DNA of 35,023 bases from Acidimicrobiaceae bacterium (lineage in GTDB: Bacteria; Actinomycetota; Acidimicrobiia; Acidimicrobiales; RAAP-2), in the NCBI GenBank assembly GCA_947456095.1, contig CANGPX010000010.1, positions 1-35,023 of the forward strand, given 5' to 3'. Of the stretch, positions 23,402-30,612 are shown one piece after another; position 1 is the stretch's first letter; each line of letters starts with the position of its first letter. The translations under genes and the position numbers were made by a program. The notes under the pieces are model-generated. The model did not search any database. It was given only the letters and a program-made list of their open reading frames with translations, and was not told the DNA's origin.

Positions 23402-24367
23402 CTAGAAGTAGATGATGCGCTTTGCGCGTTCGACGACTTCGTCCAAGTCATCAGTCCAAGCACCCGTTGAGAGGTACTTCCACCCATCATCGCAGGCAAT
23501 CGTCACAATGGTGGCTGATTCACCTTCTGGGATGAGGCTGGCACAGCGCACAGCCCCGGCCATGATGGCTCCAGAACTAATGCCAACGAAAAGCCCTACT
23601 TCGATCATTTTCCGGGTCCATTCGAGCGACTCACGAGGCCGAACAACCGTTTTTCGATCAAGGAGTTGCTCGCCATGATTGTCGGTGAACACCGGAGGGA
23701 TGTAGCCATCATCTAAGTTCCGAAGACCATCAACCATTTCACCCGATGGTGGCTCGATCGCCCACAGTTGAATGGCAGGGTTCTGTTCTTTTAAGAACTT
23801 GCCGACGCCCATCAACGTGCCTGAGGTGCCGAGTCCAGCAATGAAGTGGGTGAGATCAGGGACGTCACGGAAGATTTCTGGACCCGTTGTGCGGTAGTGC
23901 GCTTCAGGGTTGGCCGGATTTGCGTATTGATAGAGAAAGACCCATTCCGGGTGCTCGGCTGCCAACTGGTGCGCCATGCGAACCGCACCGTTCGAGCCTT
24001 CGCTACCTGGCGACTCAATGATCTCTGCACCCCAAACAAGCAGGAGTTGTCGACGCTCAATCGACACATTTGCCGGCATCACCACTTTCAAGTGGTAGCC
24101 CTTCAACTTGCAAACCATGGCGAGTCCAATGCCGGTATTGCCTGACGATGGCTCAATGAGGATTTGATCTGGAGCGCCGGGAATGAGCAGTCCGTCTCGC
24201 TCAGCTGCCTCAATCAAATTCTTGGCAATACGATCTTTCACACTGCCGGCCGGGTTGCGGCCTTCCAGCTTGGCCAAGATCCGCACGTTGGGGTTTGGGC
24301 TTAACGCCGAGACATCGACGATTGGTGTCTCACCAATGAGATCGAGGACTGACTGGTAAACAGCCAT
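23402..24367 (-). CDS. cysM: Cysteine synthase CysM (CysO-thiocarboxylate dependent type)
   Basis: A 321-residue fold-type II PLP enzyme. The PLP lysine is Lys44 in [11 protein letters not shown]; the substrate loop is [13 protein letters not shown] and the phosphate-binding loop [10 protein letters not shown]. The C-terminal [16 protein letters not shown] and the segment [12 protein letters not shown] resemble the mycobacterial CysM, which prefers O-phosphoserine and takes sulfur from the thiocarboxylate of CysO rather than free sulfide. That preference is inferred from family and neighbours. The ATG is five bases from the cysO stop, with GAGGA overlapping that stop, so both are co-translated. 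The rph gene follows. Confidence 0.93.
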   Translation of the reverse strand: MAVYQSVLDLIGETPIVDVSALSPNPNVRILAKLEGRNPAGSVKDRIAKNLIEAAERDGLLIPGAPDQILIEPSSGNTGIGLAMVCKLKGYHLKVVMPANVSIERRQLLLVWGAEIIESPGSEGSNGAVRMAHQLAAEHPEWVFLYQYANPANPEAHYRTTGPEIFRDVPDLTHFIAGLGTSGTLMGVGKFLKEQNPAIQLWAIEPPSGEMVDGLRNLDDGYIPPVFTDNHGEQLLDRKTVVRPRESLEWTRKMIEVGLFVGISSGAIMAGAVRCASLIPEGESATIVTIACDDGWKYLSTGAWTDDLDEVVERAKRIIYF

Positions 24368-24372
24368 CGTCC

Positions 24373-24654
24373 TCAGGCCGCCCCACCGGCAACTGCAGGA
24401 AGGATCGAGACCTCGTCACCACTTGCAACAGGAGTCTCAAGGCCACCGGTGTAGCGGACGTCATCGTCGTTCACGTAGATGTTGACGAATTTGTGGAGTG
24501 AGCCATCAGCGCTAAAGACCTGGCCAGCAAGACCGGGGTGTGCAGCCACCATTTGGTTGAGCACTTCGCCAATGGTCGAGCCTTCAAAAGCAACCAATGC
24601 CGCACCGCCAGTTTGCGGGCGGAGCACCGTAGGGATACGAATCGAAACCGTCAT
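24373..24654 (-). CDS. cysO: CysO-like sulfur carrier (ThiS/MoaD fold) with GGAA tail
   Basis: A 93-residue ubiquitin-like sulfur carrier. Typical features are TVSIRIPTVLRPQTGG, TIGEVLNQMVAAHPGL, KFVNIYVNDDDVRY and DEVSILPAVAGG. The active form carries a thiocarboxylate on the last glycine, which CysM uses to build CysO-cysteine. Unlike mycobacterial CysO, which ends in GG, this one continues with two alanines (GGAA, then TGA). The carrier should therefore need removal of AA before adenylation, probably by the JAMM peptidase encoded at 25415-25816. GGAGG lies at the correct distance from the ATG. A candidate promoter and an inverted repeat lie upstream. Confidence 0.93.
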   Translation of the reverse strand: MTVSIRIPTVLRPQTGGAALVAFEGSTIGEVLNQMVAAHPGLAGQVFSADGSLHKFVNIYVNDDDVRYTGGLETPVASGDEVSILPAVAGGAA

Positions 24655-24676
24655 GACACCTCCAAGGTGTTCAGGC

Positions 24677-24694
24677 CACTTGTACTGACAAGTG
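24677..24694. promoter_or_regulatory. Inverted repeat in the cysO leader (possible operator)
   Basis: CACTTGT-ACTG-ACAAGTG has perfect 7-bp arms and lies 22 bases upstream of the cysO ATG. A candidate -10 (TAGAAT on the minus strand, 24717-24722) lies 23 bases further upstream, so the repeat would sit just downstream of the transcription start. It may bind a repressor or form an RNA hairpin before the ribosome binding site. Confidence 0.4.
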
Positions 24695-24716
24695 AAACCC
24701 GACTGAACTGGTCACC

Positions 24717-24722
24717 ATTCTA
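24717..24722 (-). promoter_or_regulatory. Candidate -10 element for cysO-cysM
   Basis: TAGAAT on the minus strand in the 108-base gap between bioY and cysO. No strong -35 element is present at the standard distance. It would give a leader of about 55 bases containing the inverted repeat. Confidence 0.35.
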
Positions 24723-24762
24723 CCGTGCCAACTCACCCGTAAGGCACACTCGAGCCATGTCG

Positions 24763-25356
24763 TTAGTTGTTGCGACCCAGTCGGTCAATGACGTGCCAAG
24801 CAGCGGGCAACATGAGAGCAGCAATCAGCATCTTCACGAGATCGCCAACAATAAACGGCGAGAACCCGTATTCAACAGCCATCGCCCAGGTCACGTGCAG
24901 GTCAACTTTAAGCCACGTCACGCCAAAGGCATAGATGATCGCTTCAGCCAAGAACATCGCCCAGATGGCTTGTGCGACGTGACGGTCCCGACCAGTTTGA
25001 GCAATGAAACCAAGCACCACAGCGGCCACAATGAAGCCCAGAAGGTAGCCAAACGTTGCTGCTGGGTAGCCCGAGGCGGCGCCAGCAAACCATGGGAGCC
25101 CAGCCATACCAGCGCCGACGTAGAGCACCATGGACAGCCCACCGCGAACCGCACCCAGCGAAGCGCCAGCGAGAAGGACGCCCAAGGTCTGTCCAGTCAT
25201 TGGAACGGGCGAGAAGGGGATTTCCCACTGAGCCAAGAGTCCAGTGAGTGCCGCTCCGGCGAACACCAAGACAATGTCCATCAACAAGCTGTGTGGAAGA
25301 GCGTCGGCAAGCACTCGGCGCTTTGGCGAAGGAAGGGCAATAGCAGTGGAAGACAT
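24763..25356 (-). CDS. bioY: BioY, biotin-binding S component of an ECF transporter
   Basis: A 197-residue integral membrane protein with about six transmembrane segments. Family signatures are FAGAALTGLLAQWEIPFSPVPMTGQTLGVLLAGASLGAVRGG, GLPWFAG..SGYPAATFGYLLGF and the C-terminal GFSPFIVGDLVKMLIAAL. BioY captures biotin; the energising ECF subunits (ATPases and EcfT/BioN) are not in the window and would be shared or absent. The ATG at 25356 is preceded by ATAGGAG. It lies between mec and cysO, interrupting the usual mec-cysO order. Confidence 0.93.
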   Translation of the reverse strand: MSSTAIALPSPKRRVLADALPHSLLMDIVLVFAGAALTGLLAQWEIPFSPVPMTGQTLGVLLAGASLGAVRGGLSMVLYVGAGMAGLPWFAGAASGYPAATFGYLLGFIVAAVVLGFIAQTGRDRHVAQAIWAMFLAEAIIYAFGVTWLKVDLHVTWAMAVEYGFSPFIVGDLVKMLIAALMLPAAWHVIDRLGRNN

Positions 25357-25414
25357 CGTGGCTCCTATCGAGAATTCAATGACGTGACCGTAGCAGCGCT
25401 ACTCGACCGCGATG

Positions 25415-25816
25415 TTACTGAGTGACGACCAGTTCTTCGGTGACCGTGCCCTCAACAATCGAGTAGCTGCGAAAAACCGGAACAATGTCGCGCAGAGACA
25501 CCAGCACGTAGTGCCAACCTGGGTCGGGAGCTTGGCTCACGTCAGTCGGCGAAGGATACGCCTCAGTGTGCGTATGCGAGTGATAGACCCCAATGACGTC
25601 AAAGCCTTGTTTTGCTGCTGCCCGGTCAGCAGCGAGAAACGCACCTGGGTCCACGGTGTAGACCATGGCCGAATGTGCCACGTTCTCGGTTGGAACCACA
25701 TGGTCCACAACCTCGCTGGCGTAGTCGCCAATGAGAAGCCCACAGGCTTCTTCAGGTACGCAACTGAGACAATGTGCAATGACCTCGAGTTGGGTTGCGT
25801 GAGAAATCGTGAGCAC
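25415..25816 (-). CDS. mec: Mec-like JAMM metallopeptidase (CysO-cysteine peptidase)
   Basis: A 133-residue zinc peptidase of the JAB1/MPN+ fold. The JAMM residues are Glu22 or Glu23 in PEEACGLLIG, and His79-x-His81-x10-Asp92 in YHSHTHTEAYPSPTD. The mycobacterial homologue releases cysteine from CysO-Cys. Here it probably also trims the GGAA tail of CysO (inference). The start is uncertain. I chose the GTG at 25816 because it aligns with the mycobacterial N-terminus. However, GAGGAG abuts that GTG with no spacing, while AGGAGGTG would suit an ATT at 25807, and an in-frame TTG lies further upstream. The 234-residue track ORF has a cysteine-rich leader I do not believe. bioY follows 58 bases downstream. 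Confidence 0.88.
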   Translation of the reverse strand: MLTISHATQLEVIAHCLSCVPEEACGLLIGDYASEVVDHVVPTENVAHSAMVYTVDPGAFLAADRAAAKQGFDVIGVYHSHTHTEAYPSPTDVSQAPDPGWHYVLVSLRDIVPVFRSYSIVEGTVTEELVVTQ

Positions 25817-26054
25817 CTCCTCAGCGTAGTGACTGCCACCTTCACTTGGAAGTTTCTTGATGACTGCGCTGAACTCTCCACTAATCAACTCCCAGATTTC
25901 GATCGATTCTGACGGTTTGAACCGGCAAGCGGCTCTCGCGGGCGTCGTCTTGTTCGCCACGCAAGTGCACCCGTTTACCGCCCGGGATGGGCTTCTCTCC
26001 TTGTCTTTGCAAGCCAAGGAATAAAAGCGCACCTCGCGGTCGTAGCATGACGTT

Positions 26055-26573
26055 GTGGCTAGGGCGAAACAACAACTCGCAAAGCGAGCAGAAAAAGCAG
26101 CGAACGATTCAGGTGACAAGGTCGTTGCGACGAATCGTCGCGCCCGGCACGACTACGACATCTTGGAAACCTATGAATGCGGAATTGTCCTGCAAGGCTC
26201 TGAGGTCAAGTCGCTTCGAGAAGGCCACGCTGTCTTAAGCGATTCGTTTGCTCGAGTTGAAGGTGGCGAACTTTGGCTCATTGGCATCCACATCCCACCG
26301 TGGCGTTTTTCCCATGGATTTGGCAGCCATGACCCTGATCGCCGACGAAAGCTCCTGGCGCATCGATCAGAGATCAAAGACATGAAGCTTGAACTTGAGC
26401 GCCAGCCAGTCACCCTTATCCCGCTGAAGCTCTACTTCAAAGAAGGTCGTGCCAAAGTGGAACTCGGTCTCGCCAAGGGCCGAAAGACCCACGACAAACG
26501 CCACGCACTTGCTGAGCGCGATGCAAAACGCGACATGGACCGAGCCCGCAAGTCAACGAGTCGGTTCTTGTAG
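26055..26573 (+). CDS. smpB: SmpB, tmRNA-binding protein
   Basis: A 172-residue protein that carries tmRNA into stalled ribosomes. The OB-fold core is clear: ARHDYDILETYECGIVLQGSEVKSLREGHAVLSDSF, LIGIHIPPW, RRKLLAHRSEI and VTLIPLKLYFKEGRAKVELGLAKGRKTHDKR. The C-terminal tail ERDAKRDMDRARKS is the part that mimics mRNA in the A site. The start is GTG at 26055; an N-terminal lysine-rich extension of about 25 residues is a little longer than usual. It is divergent from mec and its gene lies 73 bases upstream of ssrA, so both trans-translation components are adjacent. Confidence 0.96.
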   Translation: MARAKQQLAKRAEKAANDSGDKVVATNRRARHDYDILETYECGIVLQGSEVKSLREGHAVLSDSFARVEGGELWLIGIHIPPWRFSHGFGSHDPDRRRKLLAHRSEIKDMKLELERQPVTLIPLKLYFKEGRAKVELGLAKGRKTHDKRHALAERDAKRDMDRARKSTSRFL

Positions 26574-26646
26574 AACCTTCAGGCGGCCCGGTGGCCTATG
26601 ACACCGAGGAGGTACAGTGAGGGTCTGAGCAAAGTGCTTGGAGCAA

Positions 26647-26995
26647 GGGGATGATTGGTCTCGACTTTGGCTGTCGAGGTGAGAGAAGCGAGCCGTGGTC
26701 TCCGAATCCACGTTAAAGAGTCGGGAAAAACAATAAATGCCAAGCCTACGCTTGCGCTCGCCGCTTAAATAACGGCGACGTCCACCTGCTCCCAGTTCCC
26801 CGGGGTAGATCTTGGGCGTCATCCAGGGGAACTTACCGCCGAGAAGTGCCTACGGTCTCAGCGGGAAATTGAAGTGAGCTACGGGTTCACCACGATGCCG
26901 ACGGCACGGTAAACCCCGACAATCTTTCGTCGGCTGCGCTCGGAGAAGGCTCACTGAGGTACCGAAGGACCCGGGTTCGATTCCCGGCATCTCCA
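26647..26995 (+). ncRNA. ssrA: tmRNA (ssrA), one-piece, tag AKPTLALAA
   Basis: Transfer-messenger RNA that rescues stalled ribosomes with SmpB. The 5' end GGGGATGATTGGTCTCGACTT is the standard tmRNA opening; GGGGATG pairs with CATCTCC at 26988-26994, leaving A26995 as discriminator. The T arm is CCGGGTTCGATTCCCGG. CCA is not encoded (the genome has CAA), so it must be added. The tag reading frame is GCC at 26739 through TAA at 26766-26768, encoding AKPTLALAA. The sequence before the resume codon (AACAATAAAT) resembles that of mycobacterial tmRNA, which supports GCC as the resume codon. An upstream in-frame GGA would instead give a GKTIN-prefixed tag. Ends are estimated by pairing. Confidence 0.95.
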
Positions 26996-27071
26996 CAAAT
27001 TGGGCTGATTCCTCCAGTGAATCTCGCTCGAAACGACAAGTGAACGGTTTGCCCTCGGGCTTCTGCCACGT

Positions 27072-27110
27072 ACAAGGGAGTGAGCCAAAAGGCTCACTCC
27101 CTTGTGTTTT
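27072..27110 (+). terminator. Strong intrinsic terminator after ssrA
   Basis: ACAAGGGAGTGAGCC-AAAA-GGCTCACTCCCTTGT is a perfect 15-bp stem with a 4-base loop, followed by GTTTT. It ends the ssrA transcript and lies inside the overlong track ORF of the next gene, which argues against that ORF's first ATG. Confidence 0.95.
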
Positions 27111-27242
27111 GCCAAGACTTCCTCGATCGCTCGTCACTCAGTCGCCTCTTCCATCAGTGACTCTGCGAGGAAGAGCGCAGAGTATTTCAGCGATACATTT
27201 GCCGAGTCAAAGCTGAACTACTCGACAATCTTGGAGAAAAAA

Positions 27243-28187
27243 GTGGCTGAACTCGTTGATCCAGCATCAATTGTCGAACCAAAGCGCGTGAAGCTTCATC
27301 CGTTCCCCATCATGGTGGGTCCAGTCACCCATTTGGCTGACGAGCGTGAACGGCTCGGACTGCTCTCCTATGAGGGTTTTTCGGTTCGCCAACTCGGAGC
27401 AACCATTGGTGGCCTCGTGAGCGGGGTTGATCTCACTGGTGAACTCTCTCAAGAACTCGTGGCTGAGCTCCGCCGGTGCTTGCTCGACTTCAAAGTGTTG
27501 TTCTTTCGAAACCAACCGTTCACTCCAGAACAACATGTCGCTTTTGCCCGTCGATTTGGCGAACTCGAGGTGCATCCATTTATTCCTTCGAATACCAGTC
27601 AGCCCGAACTCGTTCGCTTCGAAAAAGAAGCCCAAGTTGGCGGCTTCGAAAATGTCTGGCACTCAGACGTTCCCTGGAGGGCGTTCCCGTCTGCGGCTGC
27701 GGTCCTGCATGCCATTGAACTGCCCCCCATCGGTGGAGACACCGTGTTCTGCGACATGTATGCGGCCTATGAAGGACTCGACCAAAAGACGAAGGATCGC
27801 ATTGCCACGCTCTTTGCCGTCAACGACTTCACGAAAGCCTTTGGACACACCTTGGATGAGGCGGGACGCAAGGCAATGCATGAGCAGTATCCACCAACAA
27901 CACACCCAGTTGTTCGCACCCATGGCGAGACCGGACGCAAGCTCATCTATGTCAACCGGGCCTTCACCGAATCAATCGTTGGGCTCTCTGAGACCGAAGG
28001 GAACGCGCTGATTGACTTCCTTAGTTCACAGACCAACACCATTGAGTATCAGTGTCGCTTTGTTTGGGAAGAACACTCTGTTGCCATGTGGGACAACCGA
28101 GCAGTCCAGCACTTTGCTCTGAGCGACTACTGGCCTCGGCGCAGGGTGATGGAGCGGGCCAGCATCATTGGCGAAGTGCCAAGCTAA
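27243..28187 (+). CDS. TauD/TfdA-family 2-oxoglutarate/Fe(II) dioxygenase
   Basis: A 314-residue oxygenase. The iron triad is His-x-Asp in VWHSDVPW (about residue 140) and His in NRAVQHFALSDYW (about 284). The 2-oxoglutarate arginine is in RRRVMERASI. The family N-terminus FSVRQLGATIGGLVSGVDLTGEL is also present. TauD enzymes release sulfite from taurine, while relatives attack alkyl sulfates, 2,4-D or other acids, so the substrate is open. I chose GTG at 27243 (GGAG eight bases upstream); the track start at 27102 lies inside the ssrA terminator. ATG at 27312 (MVGPVTHLADERERLG) is an alternative. No transporter adjoins it. The substrate may be a sulfonate, given the sulfatase and SulP genes elsewhere in the window. 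Confidence 0.9.
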   Translation: MAELVDPASIVEPKRVKLHPFPIMVGPVTHLADERERLGLLSYEGFSVRQLGATIGGLVSGVDLTGELSQELVAELRRCLLDFKVLFFRNQPFTPEQHVAFARRFGELEVHPFIPSNTSQPELVRFEKEAQVGGFENVWHSDVPWRAFPSAAAVLHAIELPPIGGDTVFCDMYAAYEGLDQKTKDRIATLFAVNDFTKAFGHTLDEAGRKAMHEQYPPTTHPVVRTHGETGRKLIYVNRAFTESIVGLSETEGNALIDFLSSQTNTIEYQCRFVWEEHSVAMWDNRAVQHFALSDYWPRRRVMERASIIGEVPS

Positions 28188-28203
28188 GTCCCTCATCTCG
28201 TCG

Positions 28204-28224
28204 TACTCGAGAGGTGCTCGAGTA
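28204..28224 (+). terminator. Possible hairpin terminator after the TauD-like gene
   Basis: TACTCGAG-AGGTG-CTCGAGTA forms a perfect 8-bp stem with a 5-base loop, 17 bases after the stop. There is no T tract, so it is a weak candidate; it could also act for the convergent DUF5522 gene. Confidence 0.4.
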
Positions 28225-28313
28225 GTTGATGTGGACTTGGCTAAGCGCGATGTGGAGTTGTTCACCCTCCTGTGAATCCAAAGCCTTTACCAAGTTGCAA
28301 TCGCTCTGAGTTG

Positions 28314-28541
28314 TCAGTAGGGGCAGTGTCGACACTGGTTCGCACAACATGAGCCACGGCGGCGGTGACCAAGTTCAGTAGTGACAGTCAATCCCGTACT
28401 CGGATCGCAATAGGTCGACCGTCCTTCTGCCACTGCCACGTCATGGGACTTCATCCACGGTGGATCAATTCCGTCCGTCTTGTTCATCGCCACTGGACGA
28501 AGGCAGGAGAAGTTGAAAGCATTCGGCTCGTCAACGAGCAA
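28314..28541 (-). CDS. DUF5522-like small cysteine-rich protein
   Basis: A 75-residue protein. The C-terminal half YCDPSTGLTVTTELGHRRRG followed by SCCANQCRHCPY has the pattern of DUF5522: a DP-x-TG-hydrophobic segment, then RG-x-CC-x3-C-x2-C-P-Y/W at the very end. The four clustered cysteines suggest a metal site. The function is unknown. The start could be the TTG at 28541, which has GAGGTGG a few bases upstream, or the ATG at 28487. It lies downstream of the alcohol dehydrogenase on the same strand. The 142 bases between them read as coding-like in other frames (for instance MGPLDENVTSNLDTDG), so an upstream part may have been lost by frameshift. Confidence 0.7.
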   Translation of the reverse strand: MLVDEPNAFNFSCLRPVAMNKTDGIDPPWMKSHDVAVAEGRSTYCDPSTGLTVTTELGHRRRGSCCANQCRHCPY

Positions 28542-28683
28542 TGTCCACCTCTTCGATGCCGTGAGGATCTTTGGCCGATGACCTCGCGCTCGTCGACGAC
28601 AACTGCATGGTTGCCATCTGTGTCGAGATTGCTGGTCACGTTCTCATCCAAAGGTCCCATGTGAACTGACTCACCGGTACTGC

Positions 28684-29721
28684 TCAAAATGTCGAGACGT
28701 CAATCACAAACCGGTATCGCACATCGCTTGCGACTACTCGGTCGTAGGCAGCGTCGATATCACTGGCCGAAATCGTCTCGATCGTGGAACCAACCCCATG
28801 TGCAGCGCAAAAGTCGAGCATTTCCTGAGTTTCATTGATGCCCCCAATACCACTGGCCGCGAGCACTCGGTTGTTCTGGGCCAACGGGCTAAAGCGGGTC
28901 GACAACGGTTCGGGCGAGACACCAACATTGGCCAAGACGCCATTGAAGCGCAACAGCGACAAGGTGGACTCGACGTTGATGGTGGCTGACACGGTATTGA
29001 CAATGAGATCAAACGAACTGCGCAGCTTCTTGAGTGAGTCTCCGTCAGTCAAGGAGAAGTTGGTCGCGCCAAGGGCTGCGGCATCAGCTTGTTTGGCGGC
29101 AGTGCGACTGAGGATCGTGACTTCAGCCCCCATTGCTGAAGCAATCTTCACGCCCATGTGTCCAAGTCCTCCAAGACCCAAGATTGCGACTTTCTTGCCA
29201 GTTTCGGTGCCCCAACGCTTGAGCGGTGAGTACATCGTGATCCCAGCACACAGAAGCGGTGCAGCCACGTCCAAAGAGATGCCAGCCGGAATCTTGAGCA
29301 CGAAGTGTGCGTTGACTACCACTCTGGTGGAATAGCCACCTTGGGTGATTGTTTCATCGAAATCCTTGGAGTTGTAGGTGCCGACATTGCCCTTGGCGCA
29401 GTACTGCTCATGGCCAGCCAAGCAGTTCTCGCAGCTGCGACAAGAATTCACCATGCAGCCGACGCCTACTCGGTCGCCCACTGCGTGACTCGTTACTGCT
29501 GATCCAACAGCTTCAACAATGCCAGCGATTTCATGGCCAGGAACAAGGGGGAAGGTGACCTTGCCCCACTCTTGTCGAGCGGTGTGGATGTCTGAATGAC
29601 AAATACCGGCAAACAAGATCGTGATCGCGACATCATTTGGCCCAAGTTCTCTTCGAACAATCTCGGTTGGCTCGAAGCGACCTGTTGGGCGGTGCAGTGC
29701 ATAGGCAAGAGCAGTTGTCAT
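28684..29721 (-). CDS. Zinc-dependent alcohol dehydrogenase (AdhC/YahK, cinnamyl-type)
   Basis: A 345-residue medium-chain dehydrogenase reducing aldehydes or oxidising alcohols with NADP(H). The catalytic zinc ligands are in GICHSDIHTARQEWG (Cys) and VPGHEIAG (His-Glu). The structural zinc lobe is CRSCENCLAGHEQYC (four Cys). The cofactor motif is ILGLGGLGHMGVKIA. The sequence is typical of the AdhC/YahK group with broad aldehyde range. I chose ATG at 29721 (MTTALAYALHRP); the longer track start adds 19 unrelated residues. It is not tightly coupled to recognised neighbours. The upstream 640 bases hold no clear gene. Confidence 0.94.
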   Translation of the reverse strand: MTTALAYALHRPTGRFEPTEIVRRELGPNDVAITILFAGICHSDIHTARQEWGKVTFPLVPGHEIAGIVEAVGSAVTSHAVGDRVGVGCMVNSCRSCENCLAGHEQYCAKGNVGTYNSKDFDETITQGGYSTRVVVNAHFVLKIPAGISLDVAAPLLCAGITMYSPLKRWGTETGKKVAILGLGGLGHMGVKIASAMGAEVTILSRTAAKQADAAALGATNFSLTDGDSLKKLRSSFDLIVNTVSATINVESTLSLLRFNGVLANVGVSPEPLSTRFSPLAQNNRVLAASGIGGINETQEMLDFCAAHGVGSTIETISASDIDAAYDRVVASDVRYRFVIDVSTF

Positions 29722-30363
29722 TGCTTCAGCCTGACAGGTGAACGGTCGAACTGCGAACATTGGCATCACGTTCAGCACTCACAGCCTGCCTCGGCGACCT
29801 TGGTGAGTGGCTACACCCATCAGTTACTCTCAGTCGAAGCCGGCTTTGCCAACGAGTCCCGCTTGCAGCGCCACCTCTCTTCAAGCAACCAAGAACTCGC
29901 TCTTTGCTTTGAGGACACCGAGTACCCGTCCCCAAGCTCGTGGACGAGTCAAACCCTCTAAAGAGTTTTAACCAGCGGTTCTCCGTTCCTTCTTGGGCCA
30001 AGACCTCGCCCAACTCCAAGTCGACGGTGAAGTACTCCGGCTTGGACTTTAAGAATGCTGATTCGGCCGGGGCCATGGCGAAACTGGTCACGTGGCACCT
30101 ACCCCATCAATATGCAGCGCCCGGTTTCGCACTTCATTGGCAATATTGCTGCAATTACTGATTGTTCTGGCTCCGTCGATTCCGACAGTCTCTTACCGGC
30201 CAACCACGAGATCACCCCACTCGCCCTTATTCGTTCGAGTCTCGTGACCCTCATCTTCTTGAAATCGTCGTCTTCAACCGACCTTTCGCCCTCTGCCCCA
30301 CTCGCGTTACTCGACAAGGTCTCCGTCGTTGGCTACGTCTGAGTCCTCGCCGCTATTCTCCAC
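29722..30363. other. Stretch without a convincing gene
   Basis: About 640 bases between the alcohol dehydrogenase start and the small membrane protein gene. Several ORFs of 70-120 codons overlap here on both strands and none is recognisable. On the minus strand, 29726-30091 opens GTG with GGGTAGGTG upstream. It reads MAPAESAFLKSKPEYFTVDL and ends five bases before the dehydrogenase ATG, but its second half looks out of frame. On the plus strand, 29940-30161 reads NADSAGAMAKLVTWHLPHQY. The pattern fits a decayed gene or a long regulatory region. I see no terminators or repeats of note in it. Confidence 0.5.
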
Positions 30364-30612
30364 ATGGAGCTCGACACCTTGGAAGTTTCGAAGATCAATC
30401 GCGAGGCTGACCGGCTCCAAGCAATTGACCACACAGGCGCCATGAGTCTTGGCTTCTTCGTTGCACTTTGCCTTTCCACATTGTGCATCTTGGGGTCAGC
30501 GATTCGGCTCTATCGCCCGACAGTCCCCCATTCGCTCACGAAAACTCGCTACGTTGAGGTGAGGTCAGATGTTGATGGCCTATCAACGCACCAAGGAGAG
30601 GGGTACGCGTGA
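30364..30612 (+). CDS. Small single-pass membrane protein coupled to the NCS1 permease
   Basis: An 82-residue ORF whose stop overlaps the permease start by four bases (GTGA). One transmembrane segment is visible, SLGFFVALCLSTLCILGSAI, followed by positively charged RLYRP, so the C-terminal 35 residues are probably cytoplasmic. The first 26 residues are polar and may not be translated: the ATG at 30364 has no ribosome binding site, and the ATG at 30442 just before the membrane segment is an alternative start. I do not recognise the family. The overlap suggests either a coupled accessory subunit of the transporter or a leader ORF for its translation. Confidence 0.6.
   Translation: MELDTLEVSKINREADRLQAIDHTGAMSLGFFVALCLSTLCILGSAIRLYRPTVPHSLTKTRYVEVRSDVDGLSTHQGEGYA

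Noticed and set aside
24538-25425. 295-residue plus-strand ORF over cysO and bioY
   Set aside because: Antisense shadow of clear cysO and bioY genes; His/Arg/Ser-rich with no recognisable fold.
26553-27137. Minus-strand ORFs over the tmRNA region
   Set aside because: They are antisense to ssrA; the structured RNA explains the sequence.
27102-27242. N-terminal extension of the TauD-like ORF
   Set aside because: It starts within the ssrA terminator; GTG at 27243 has a proper ribosome binding site.
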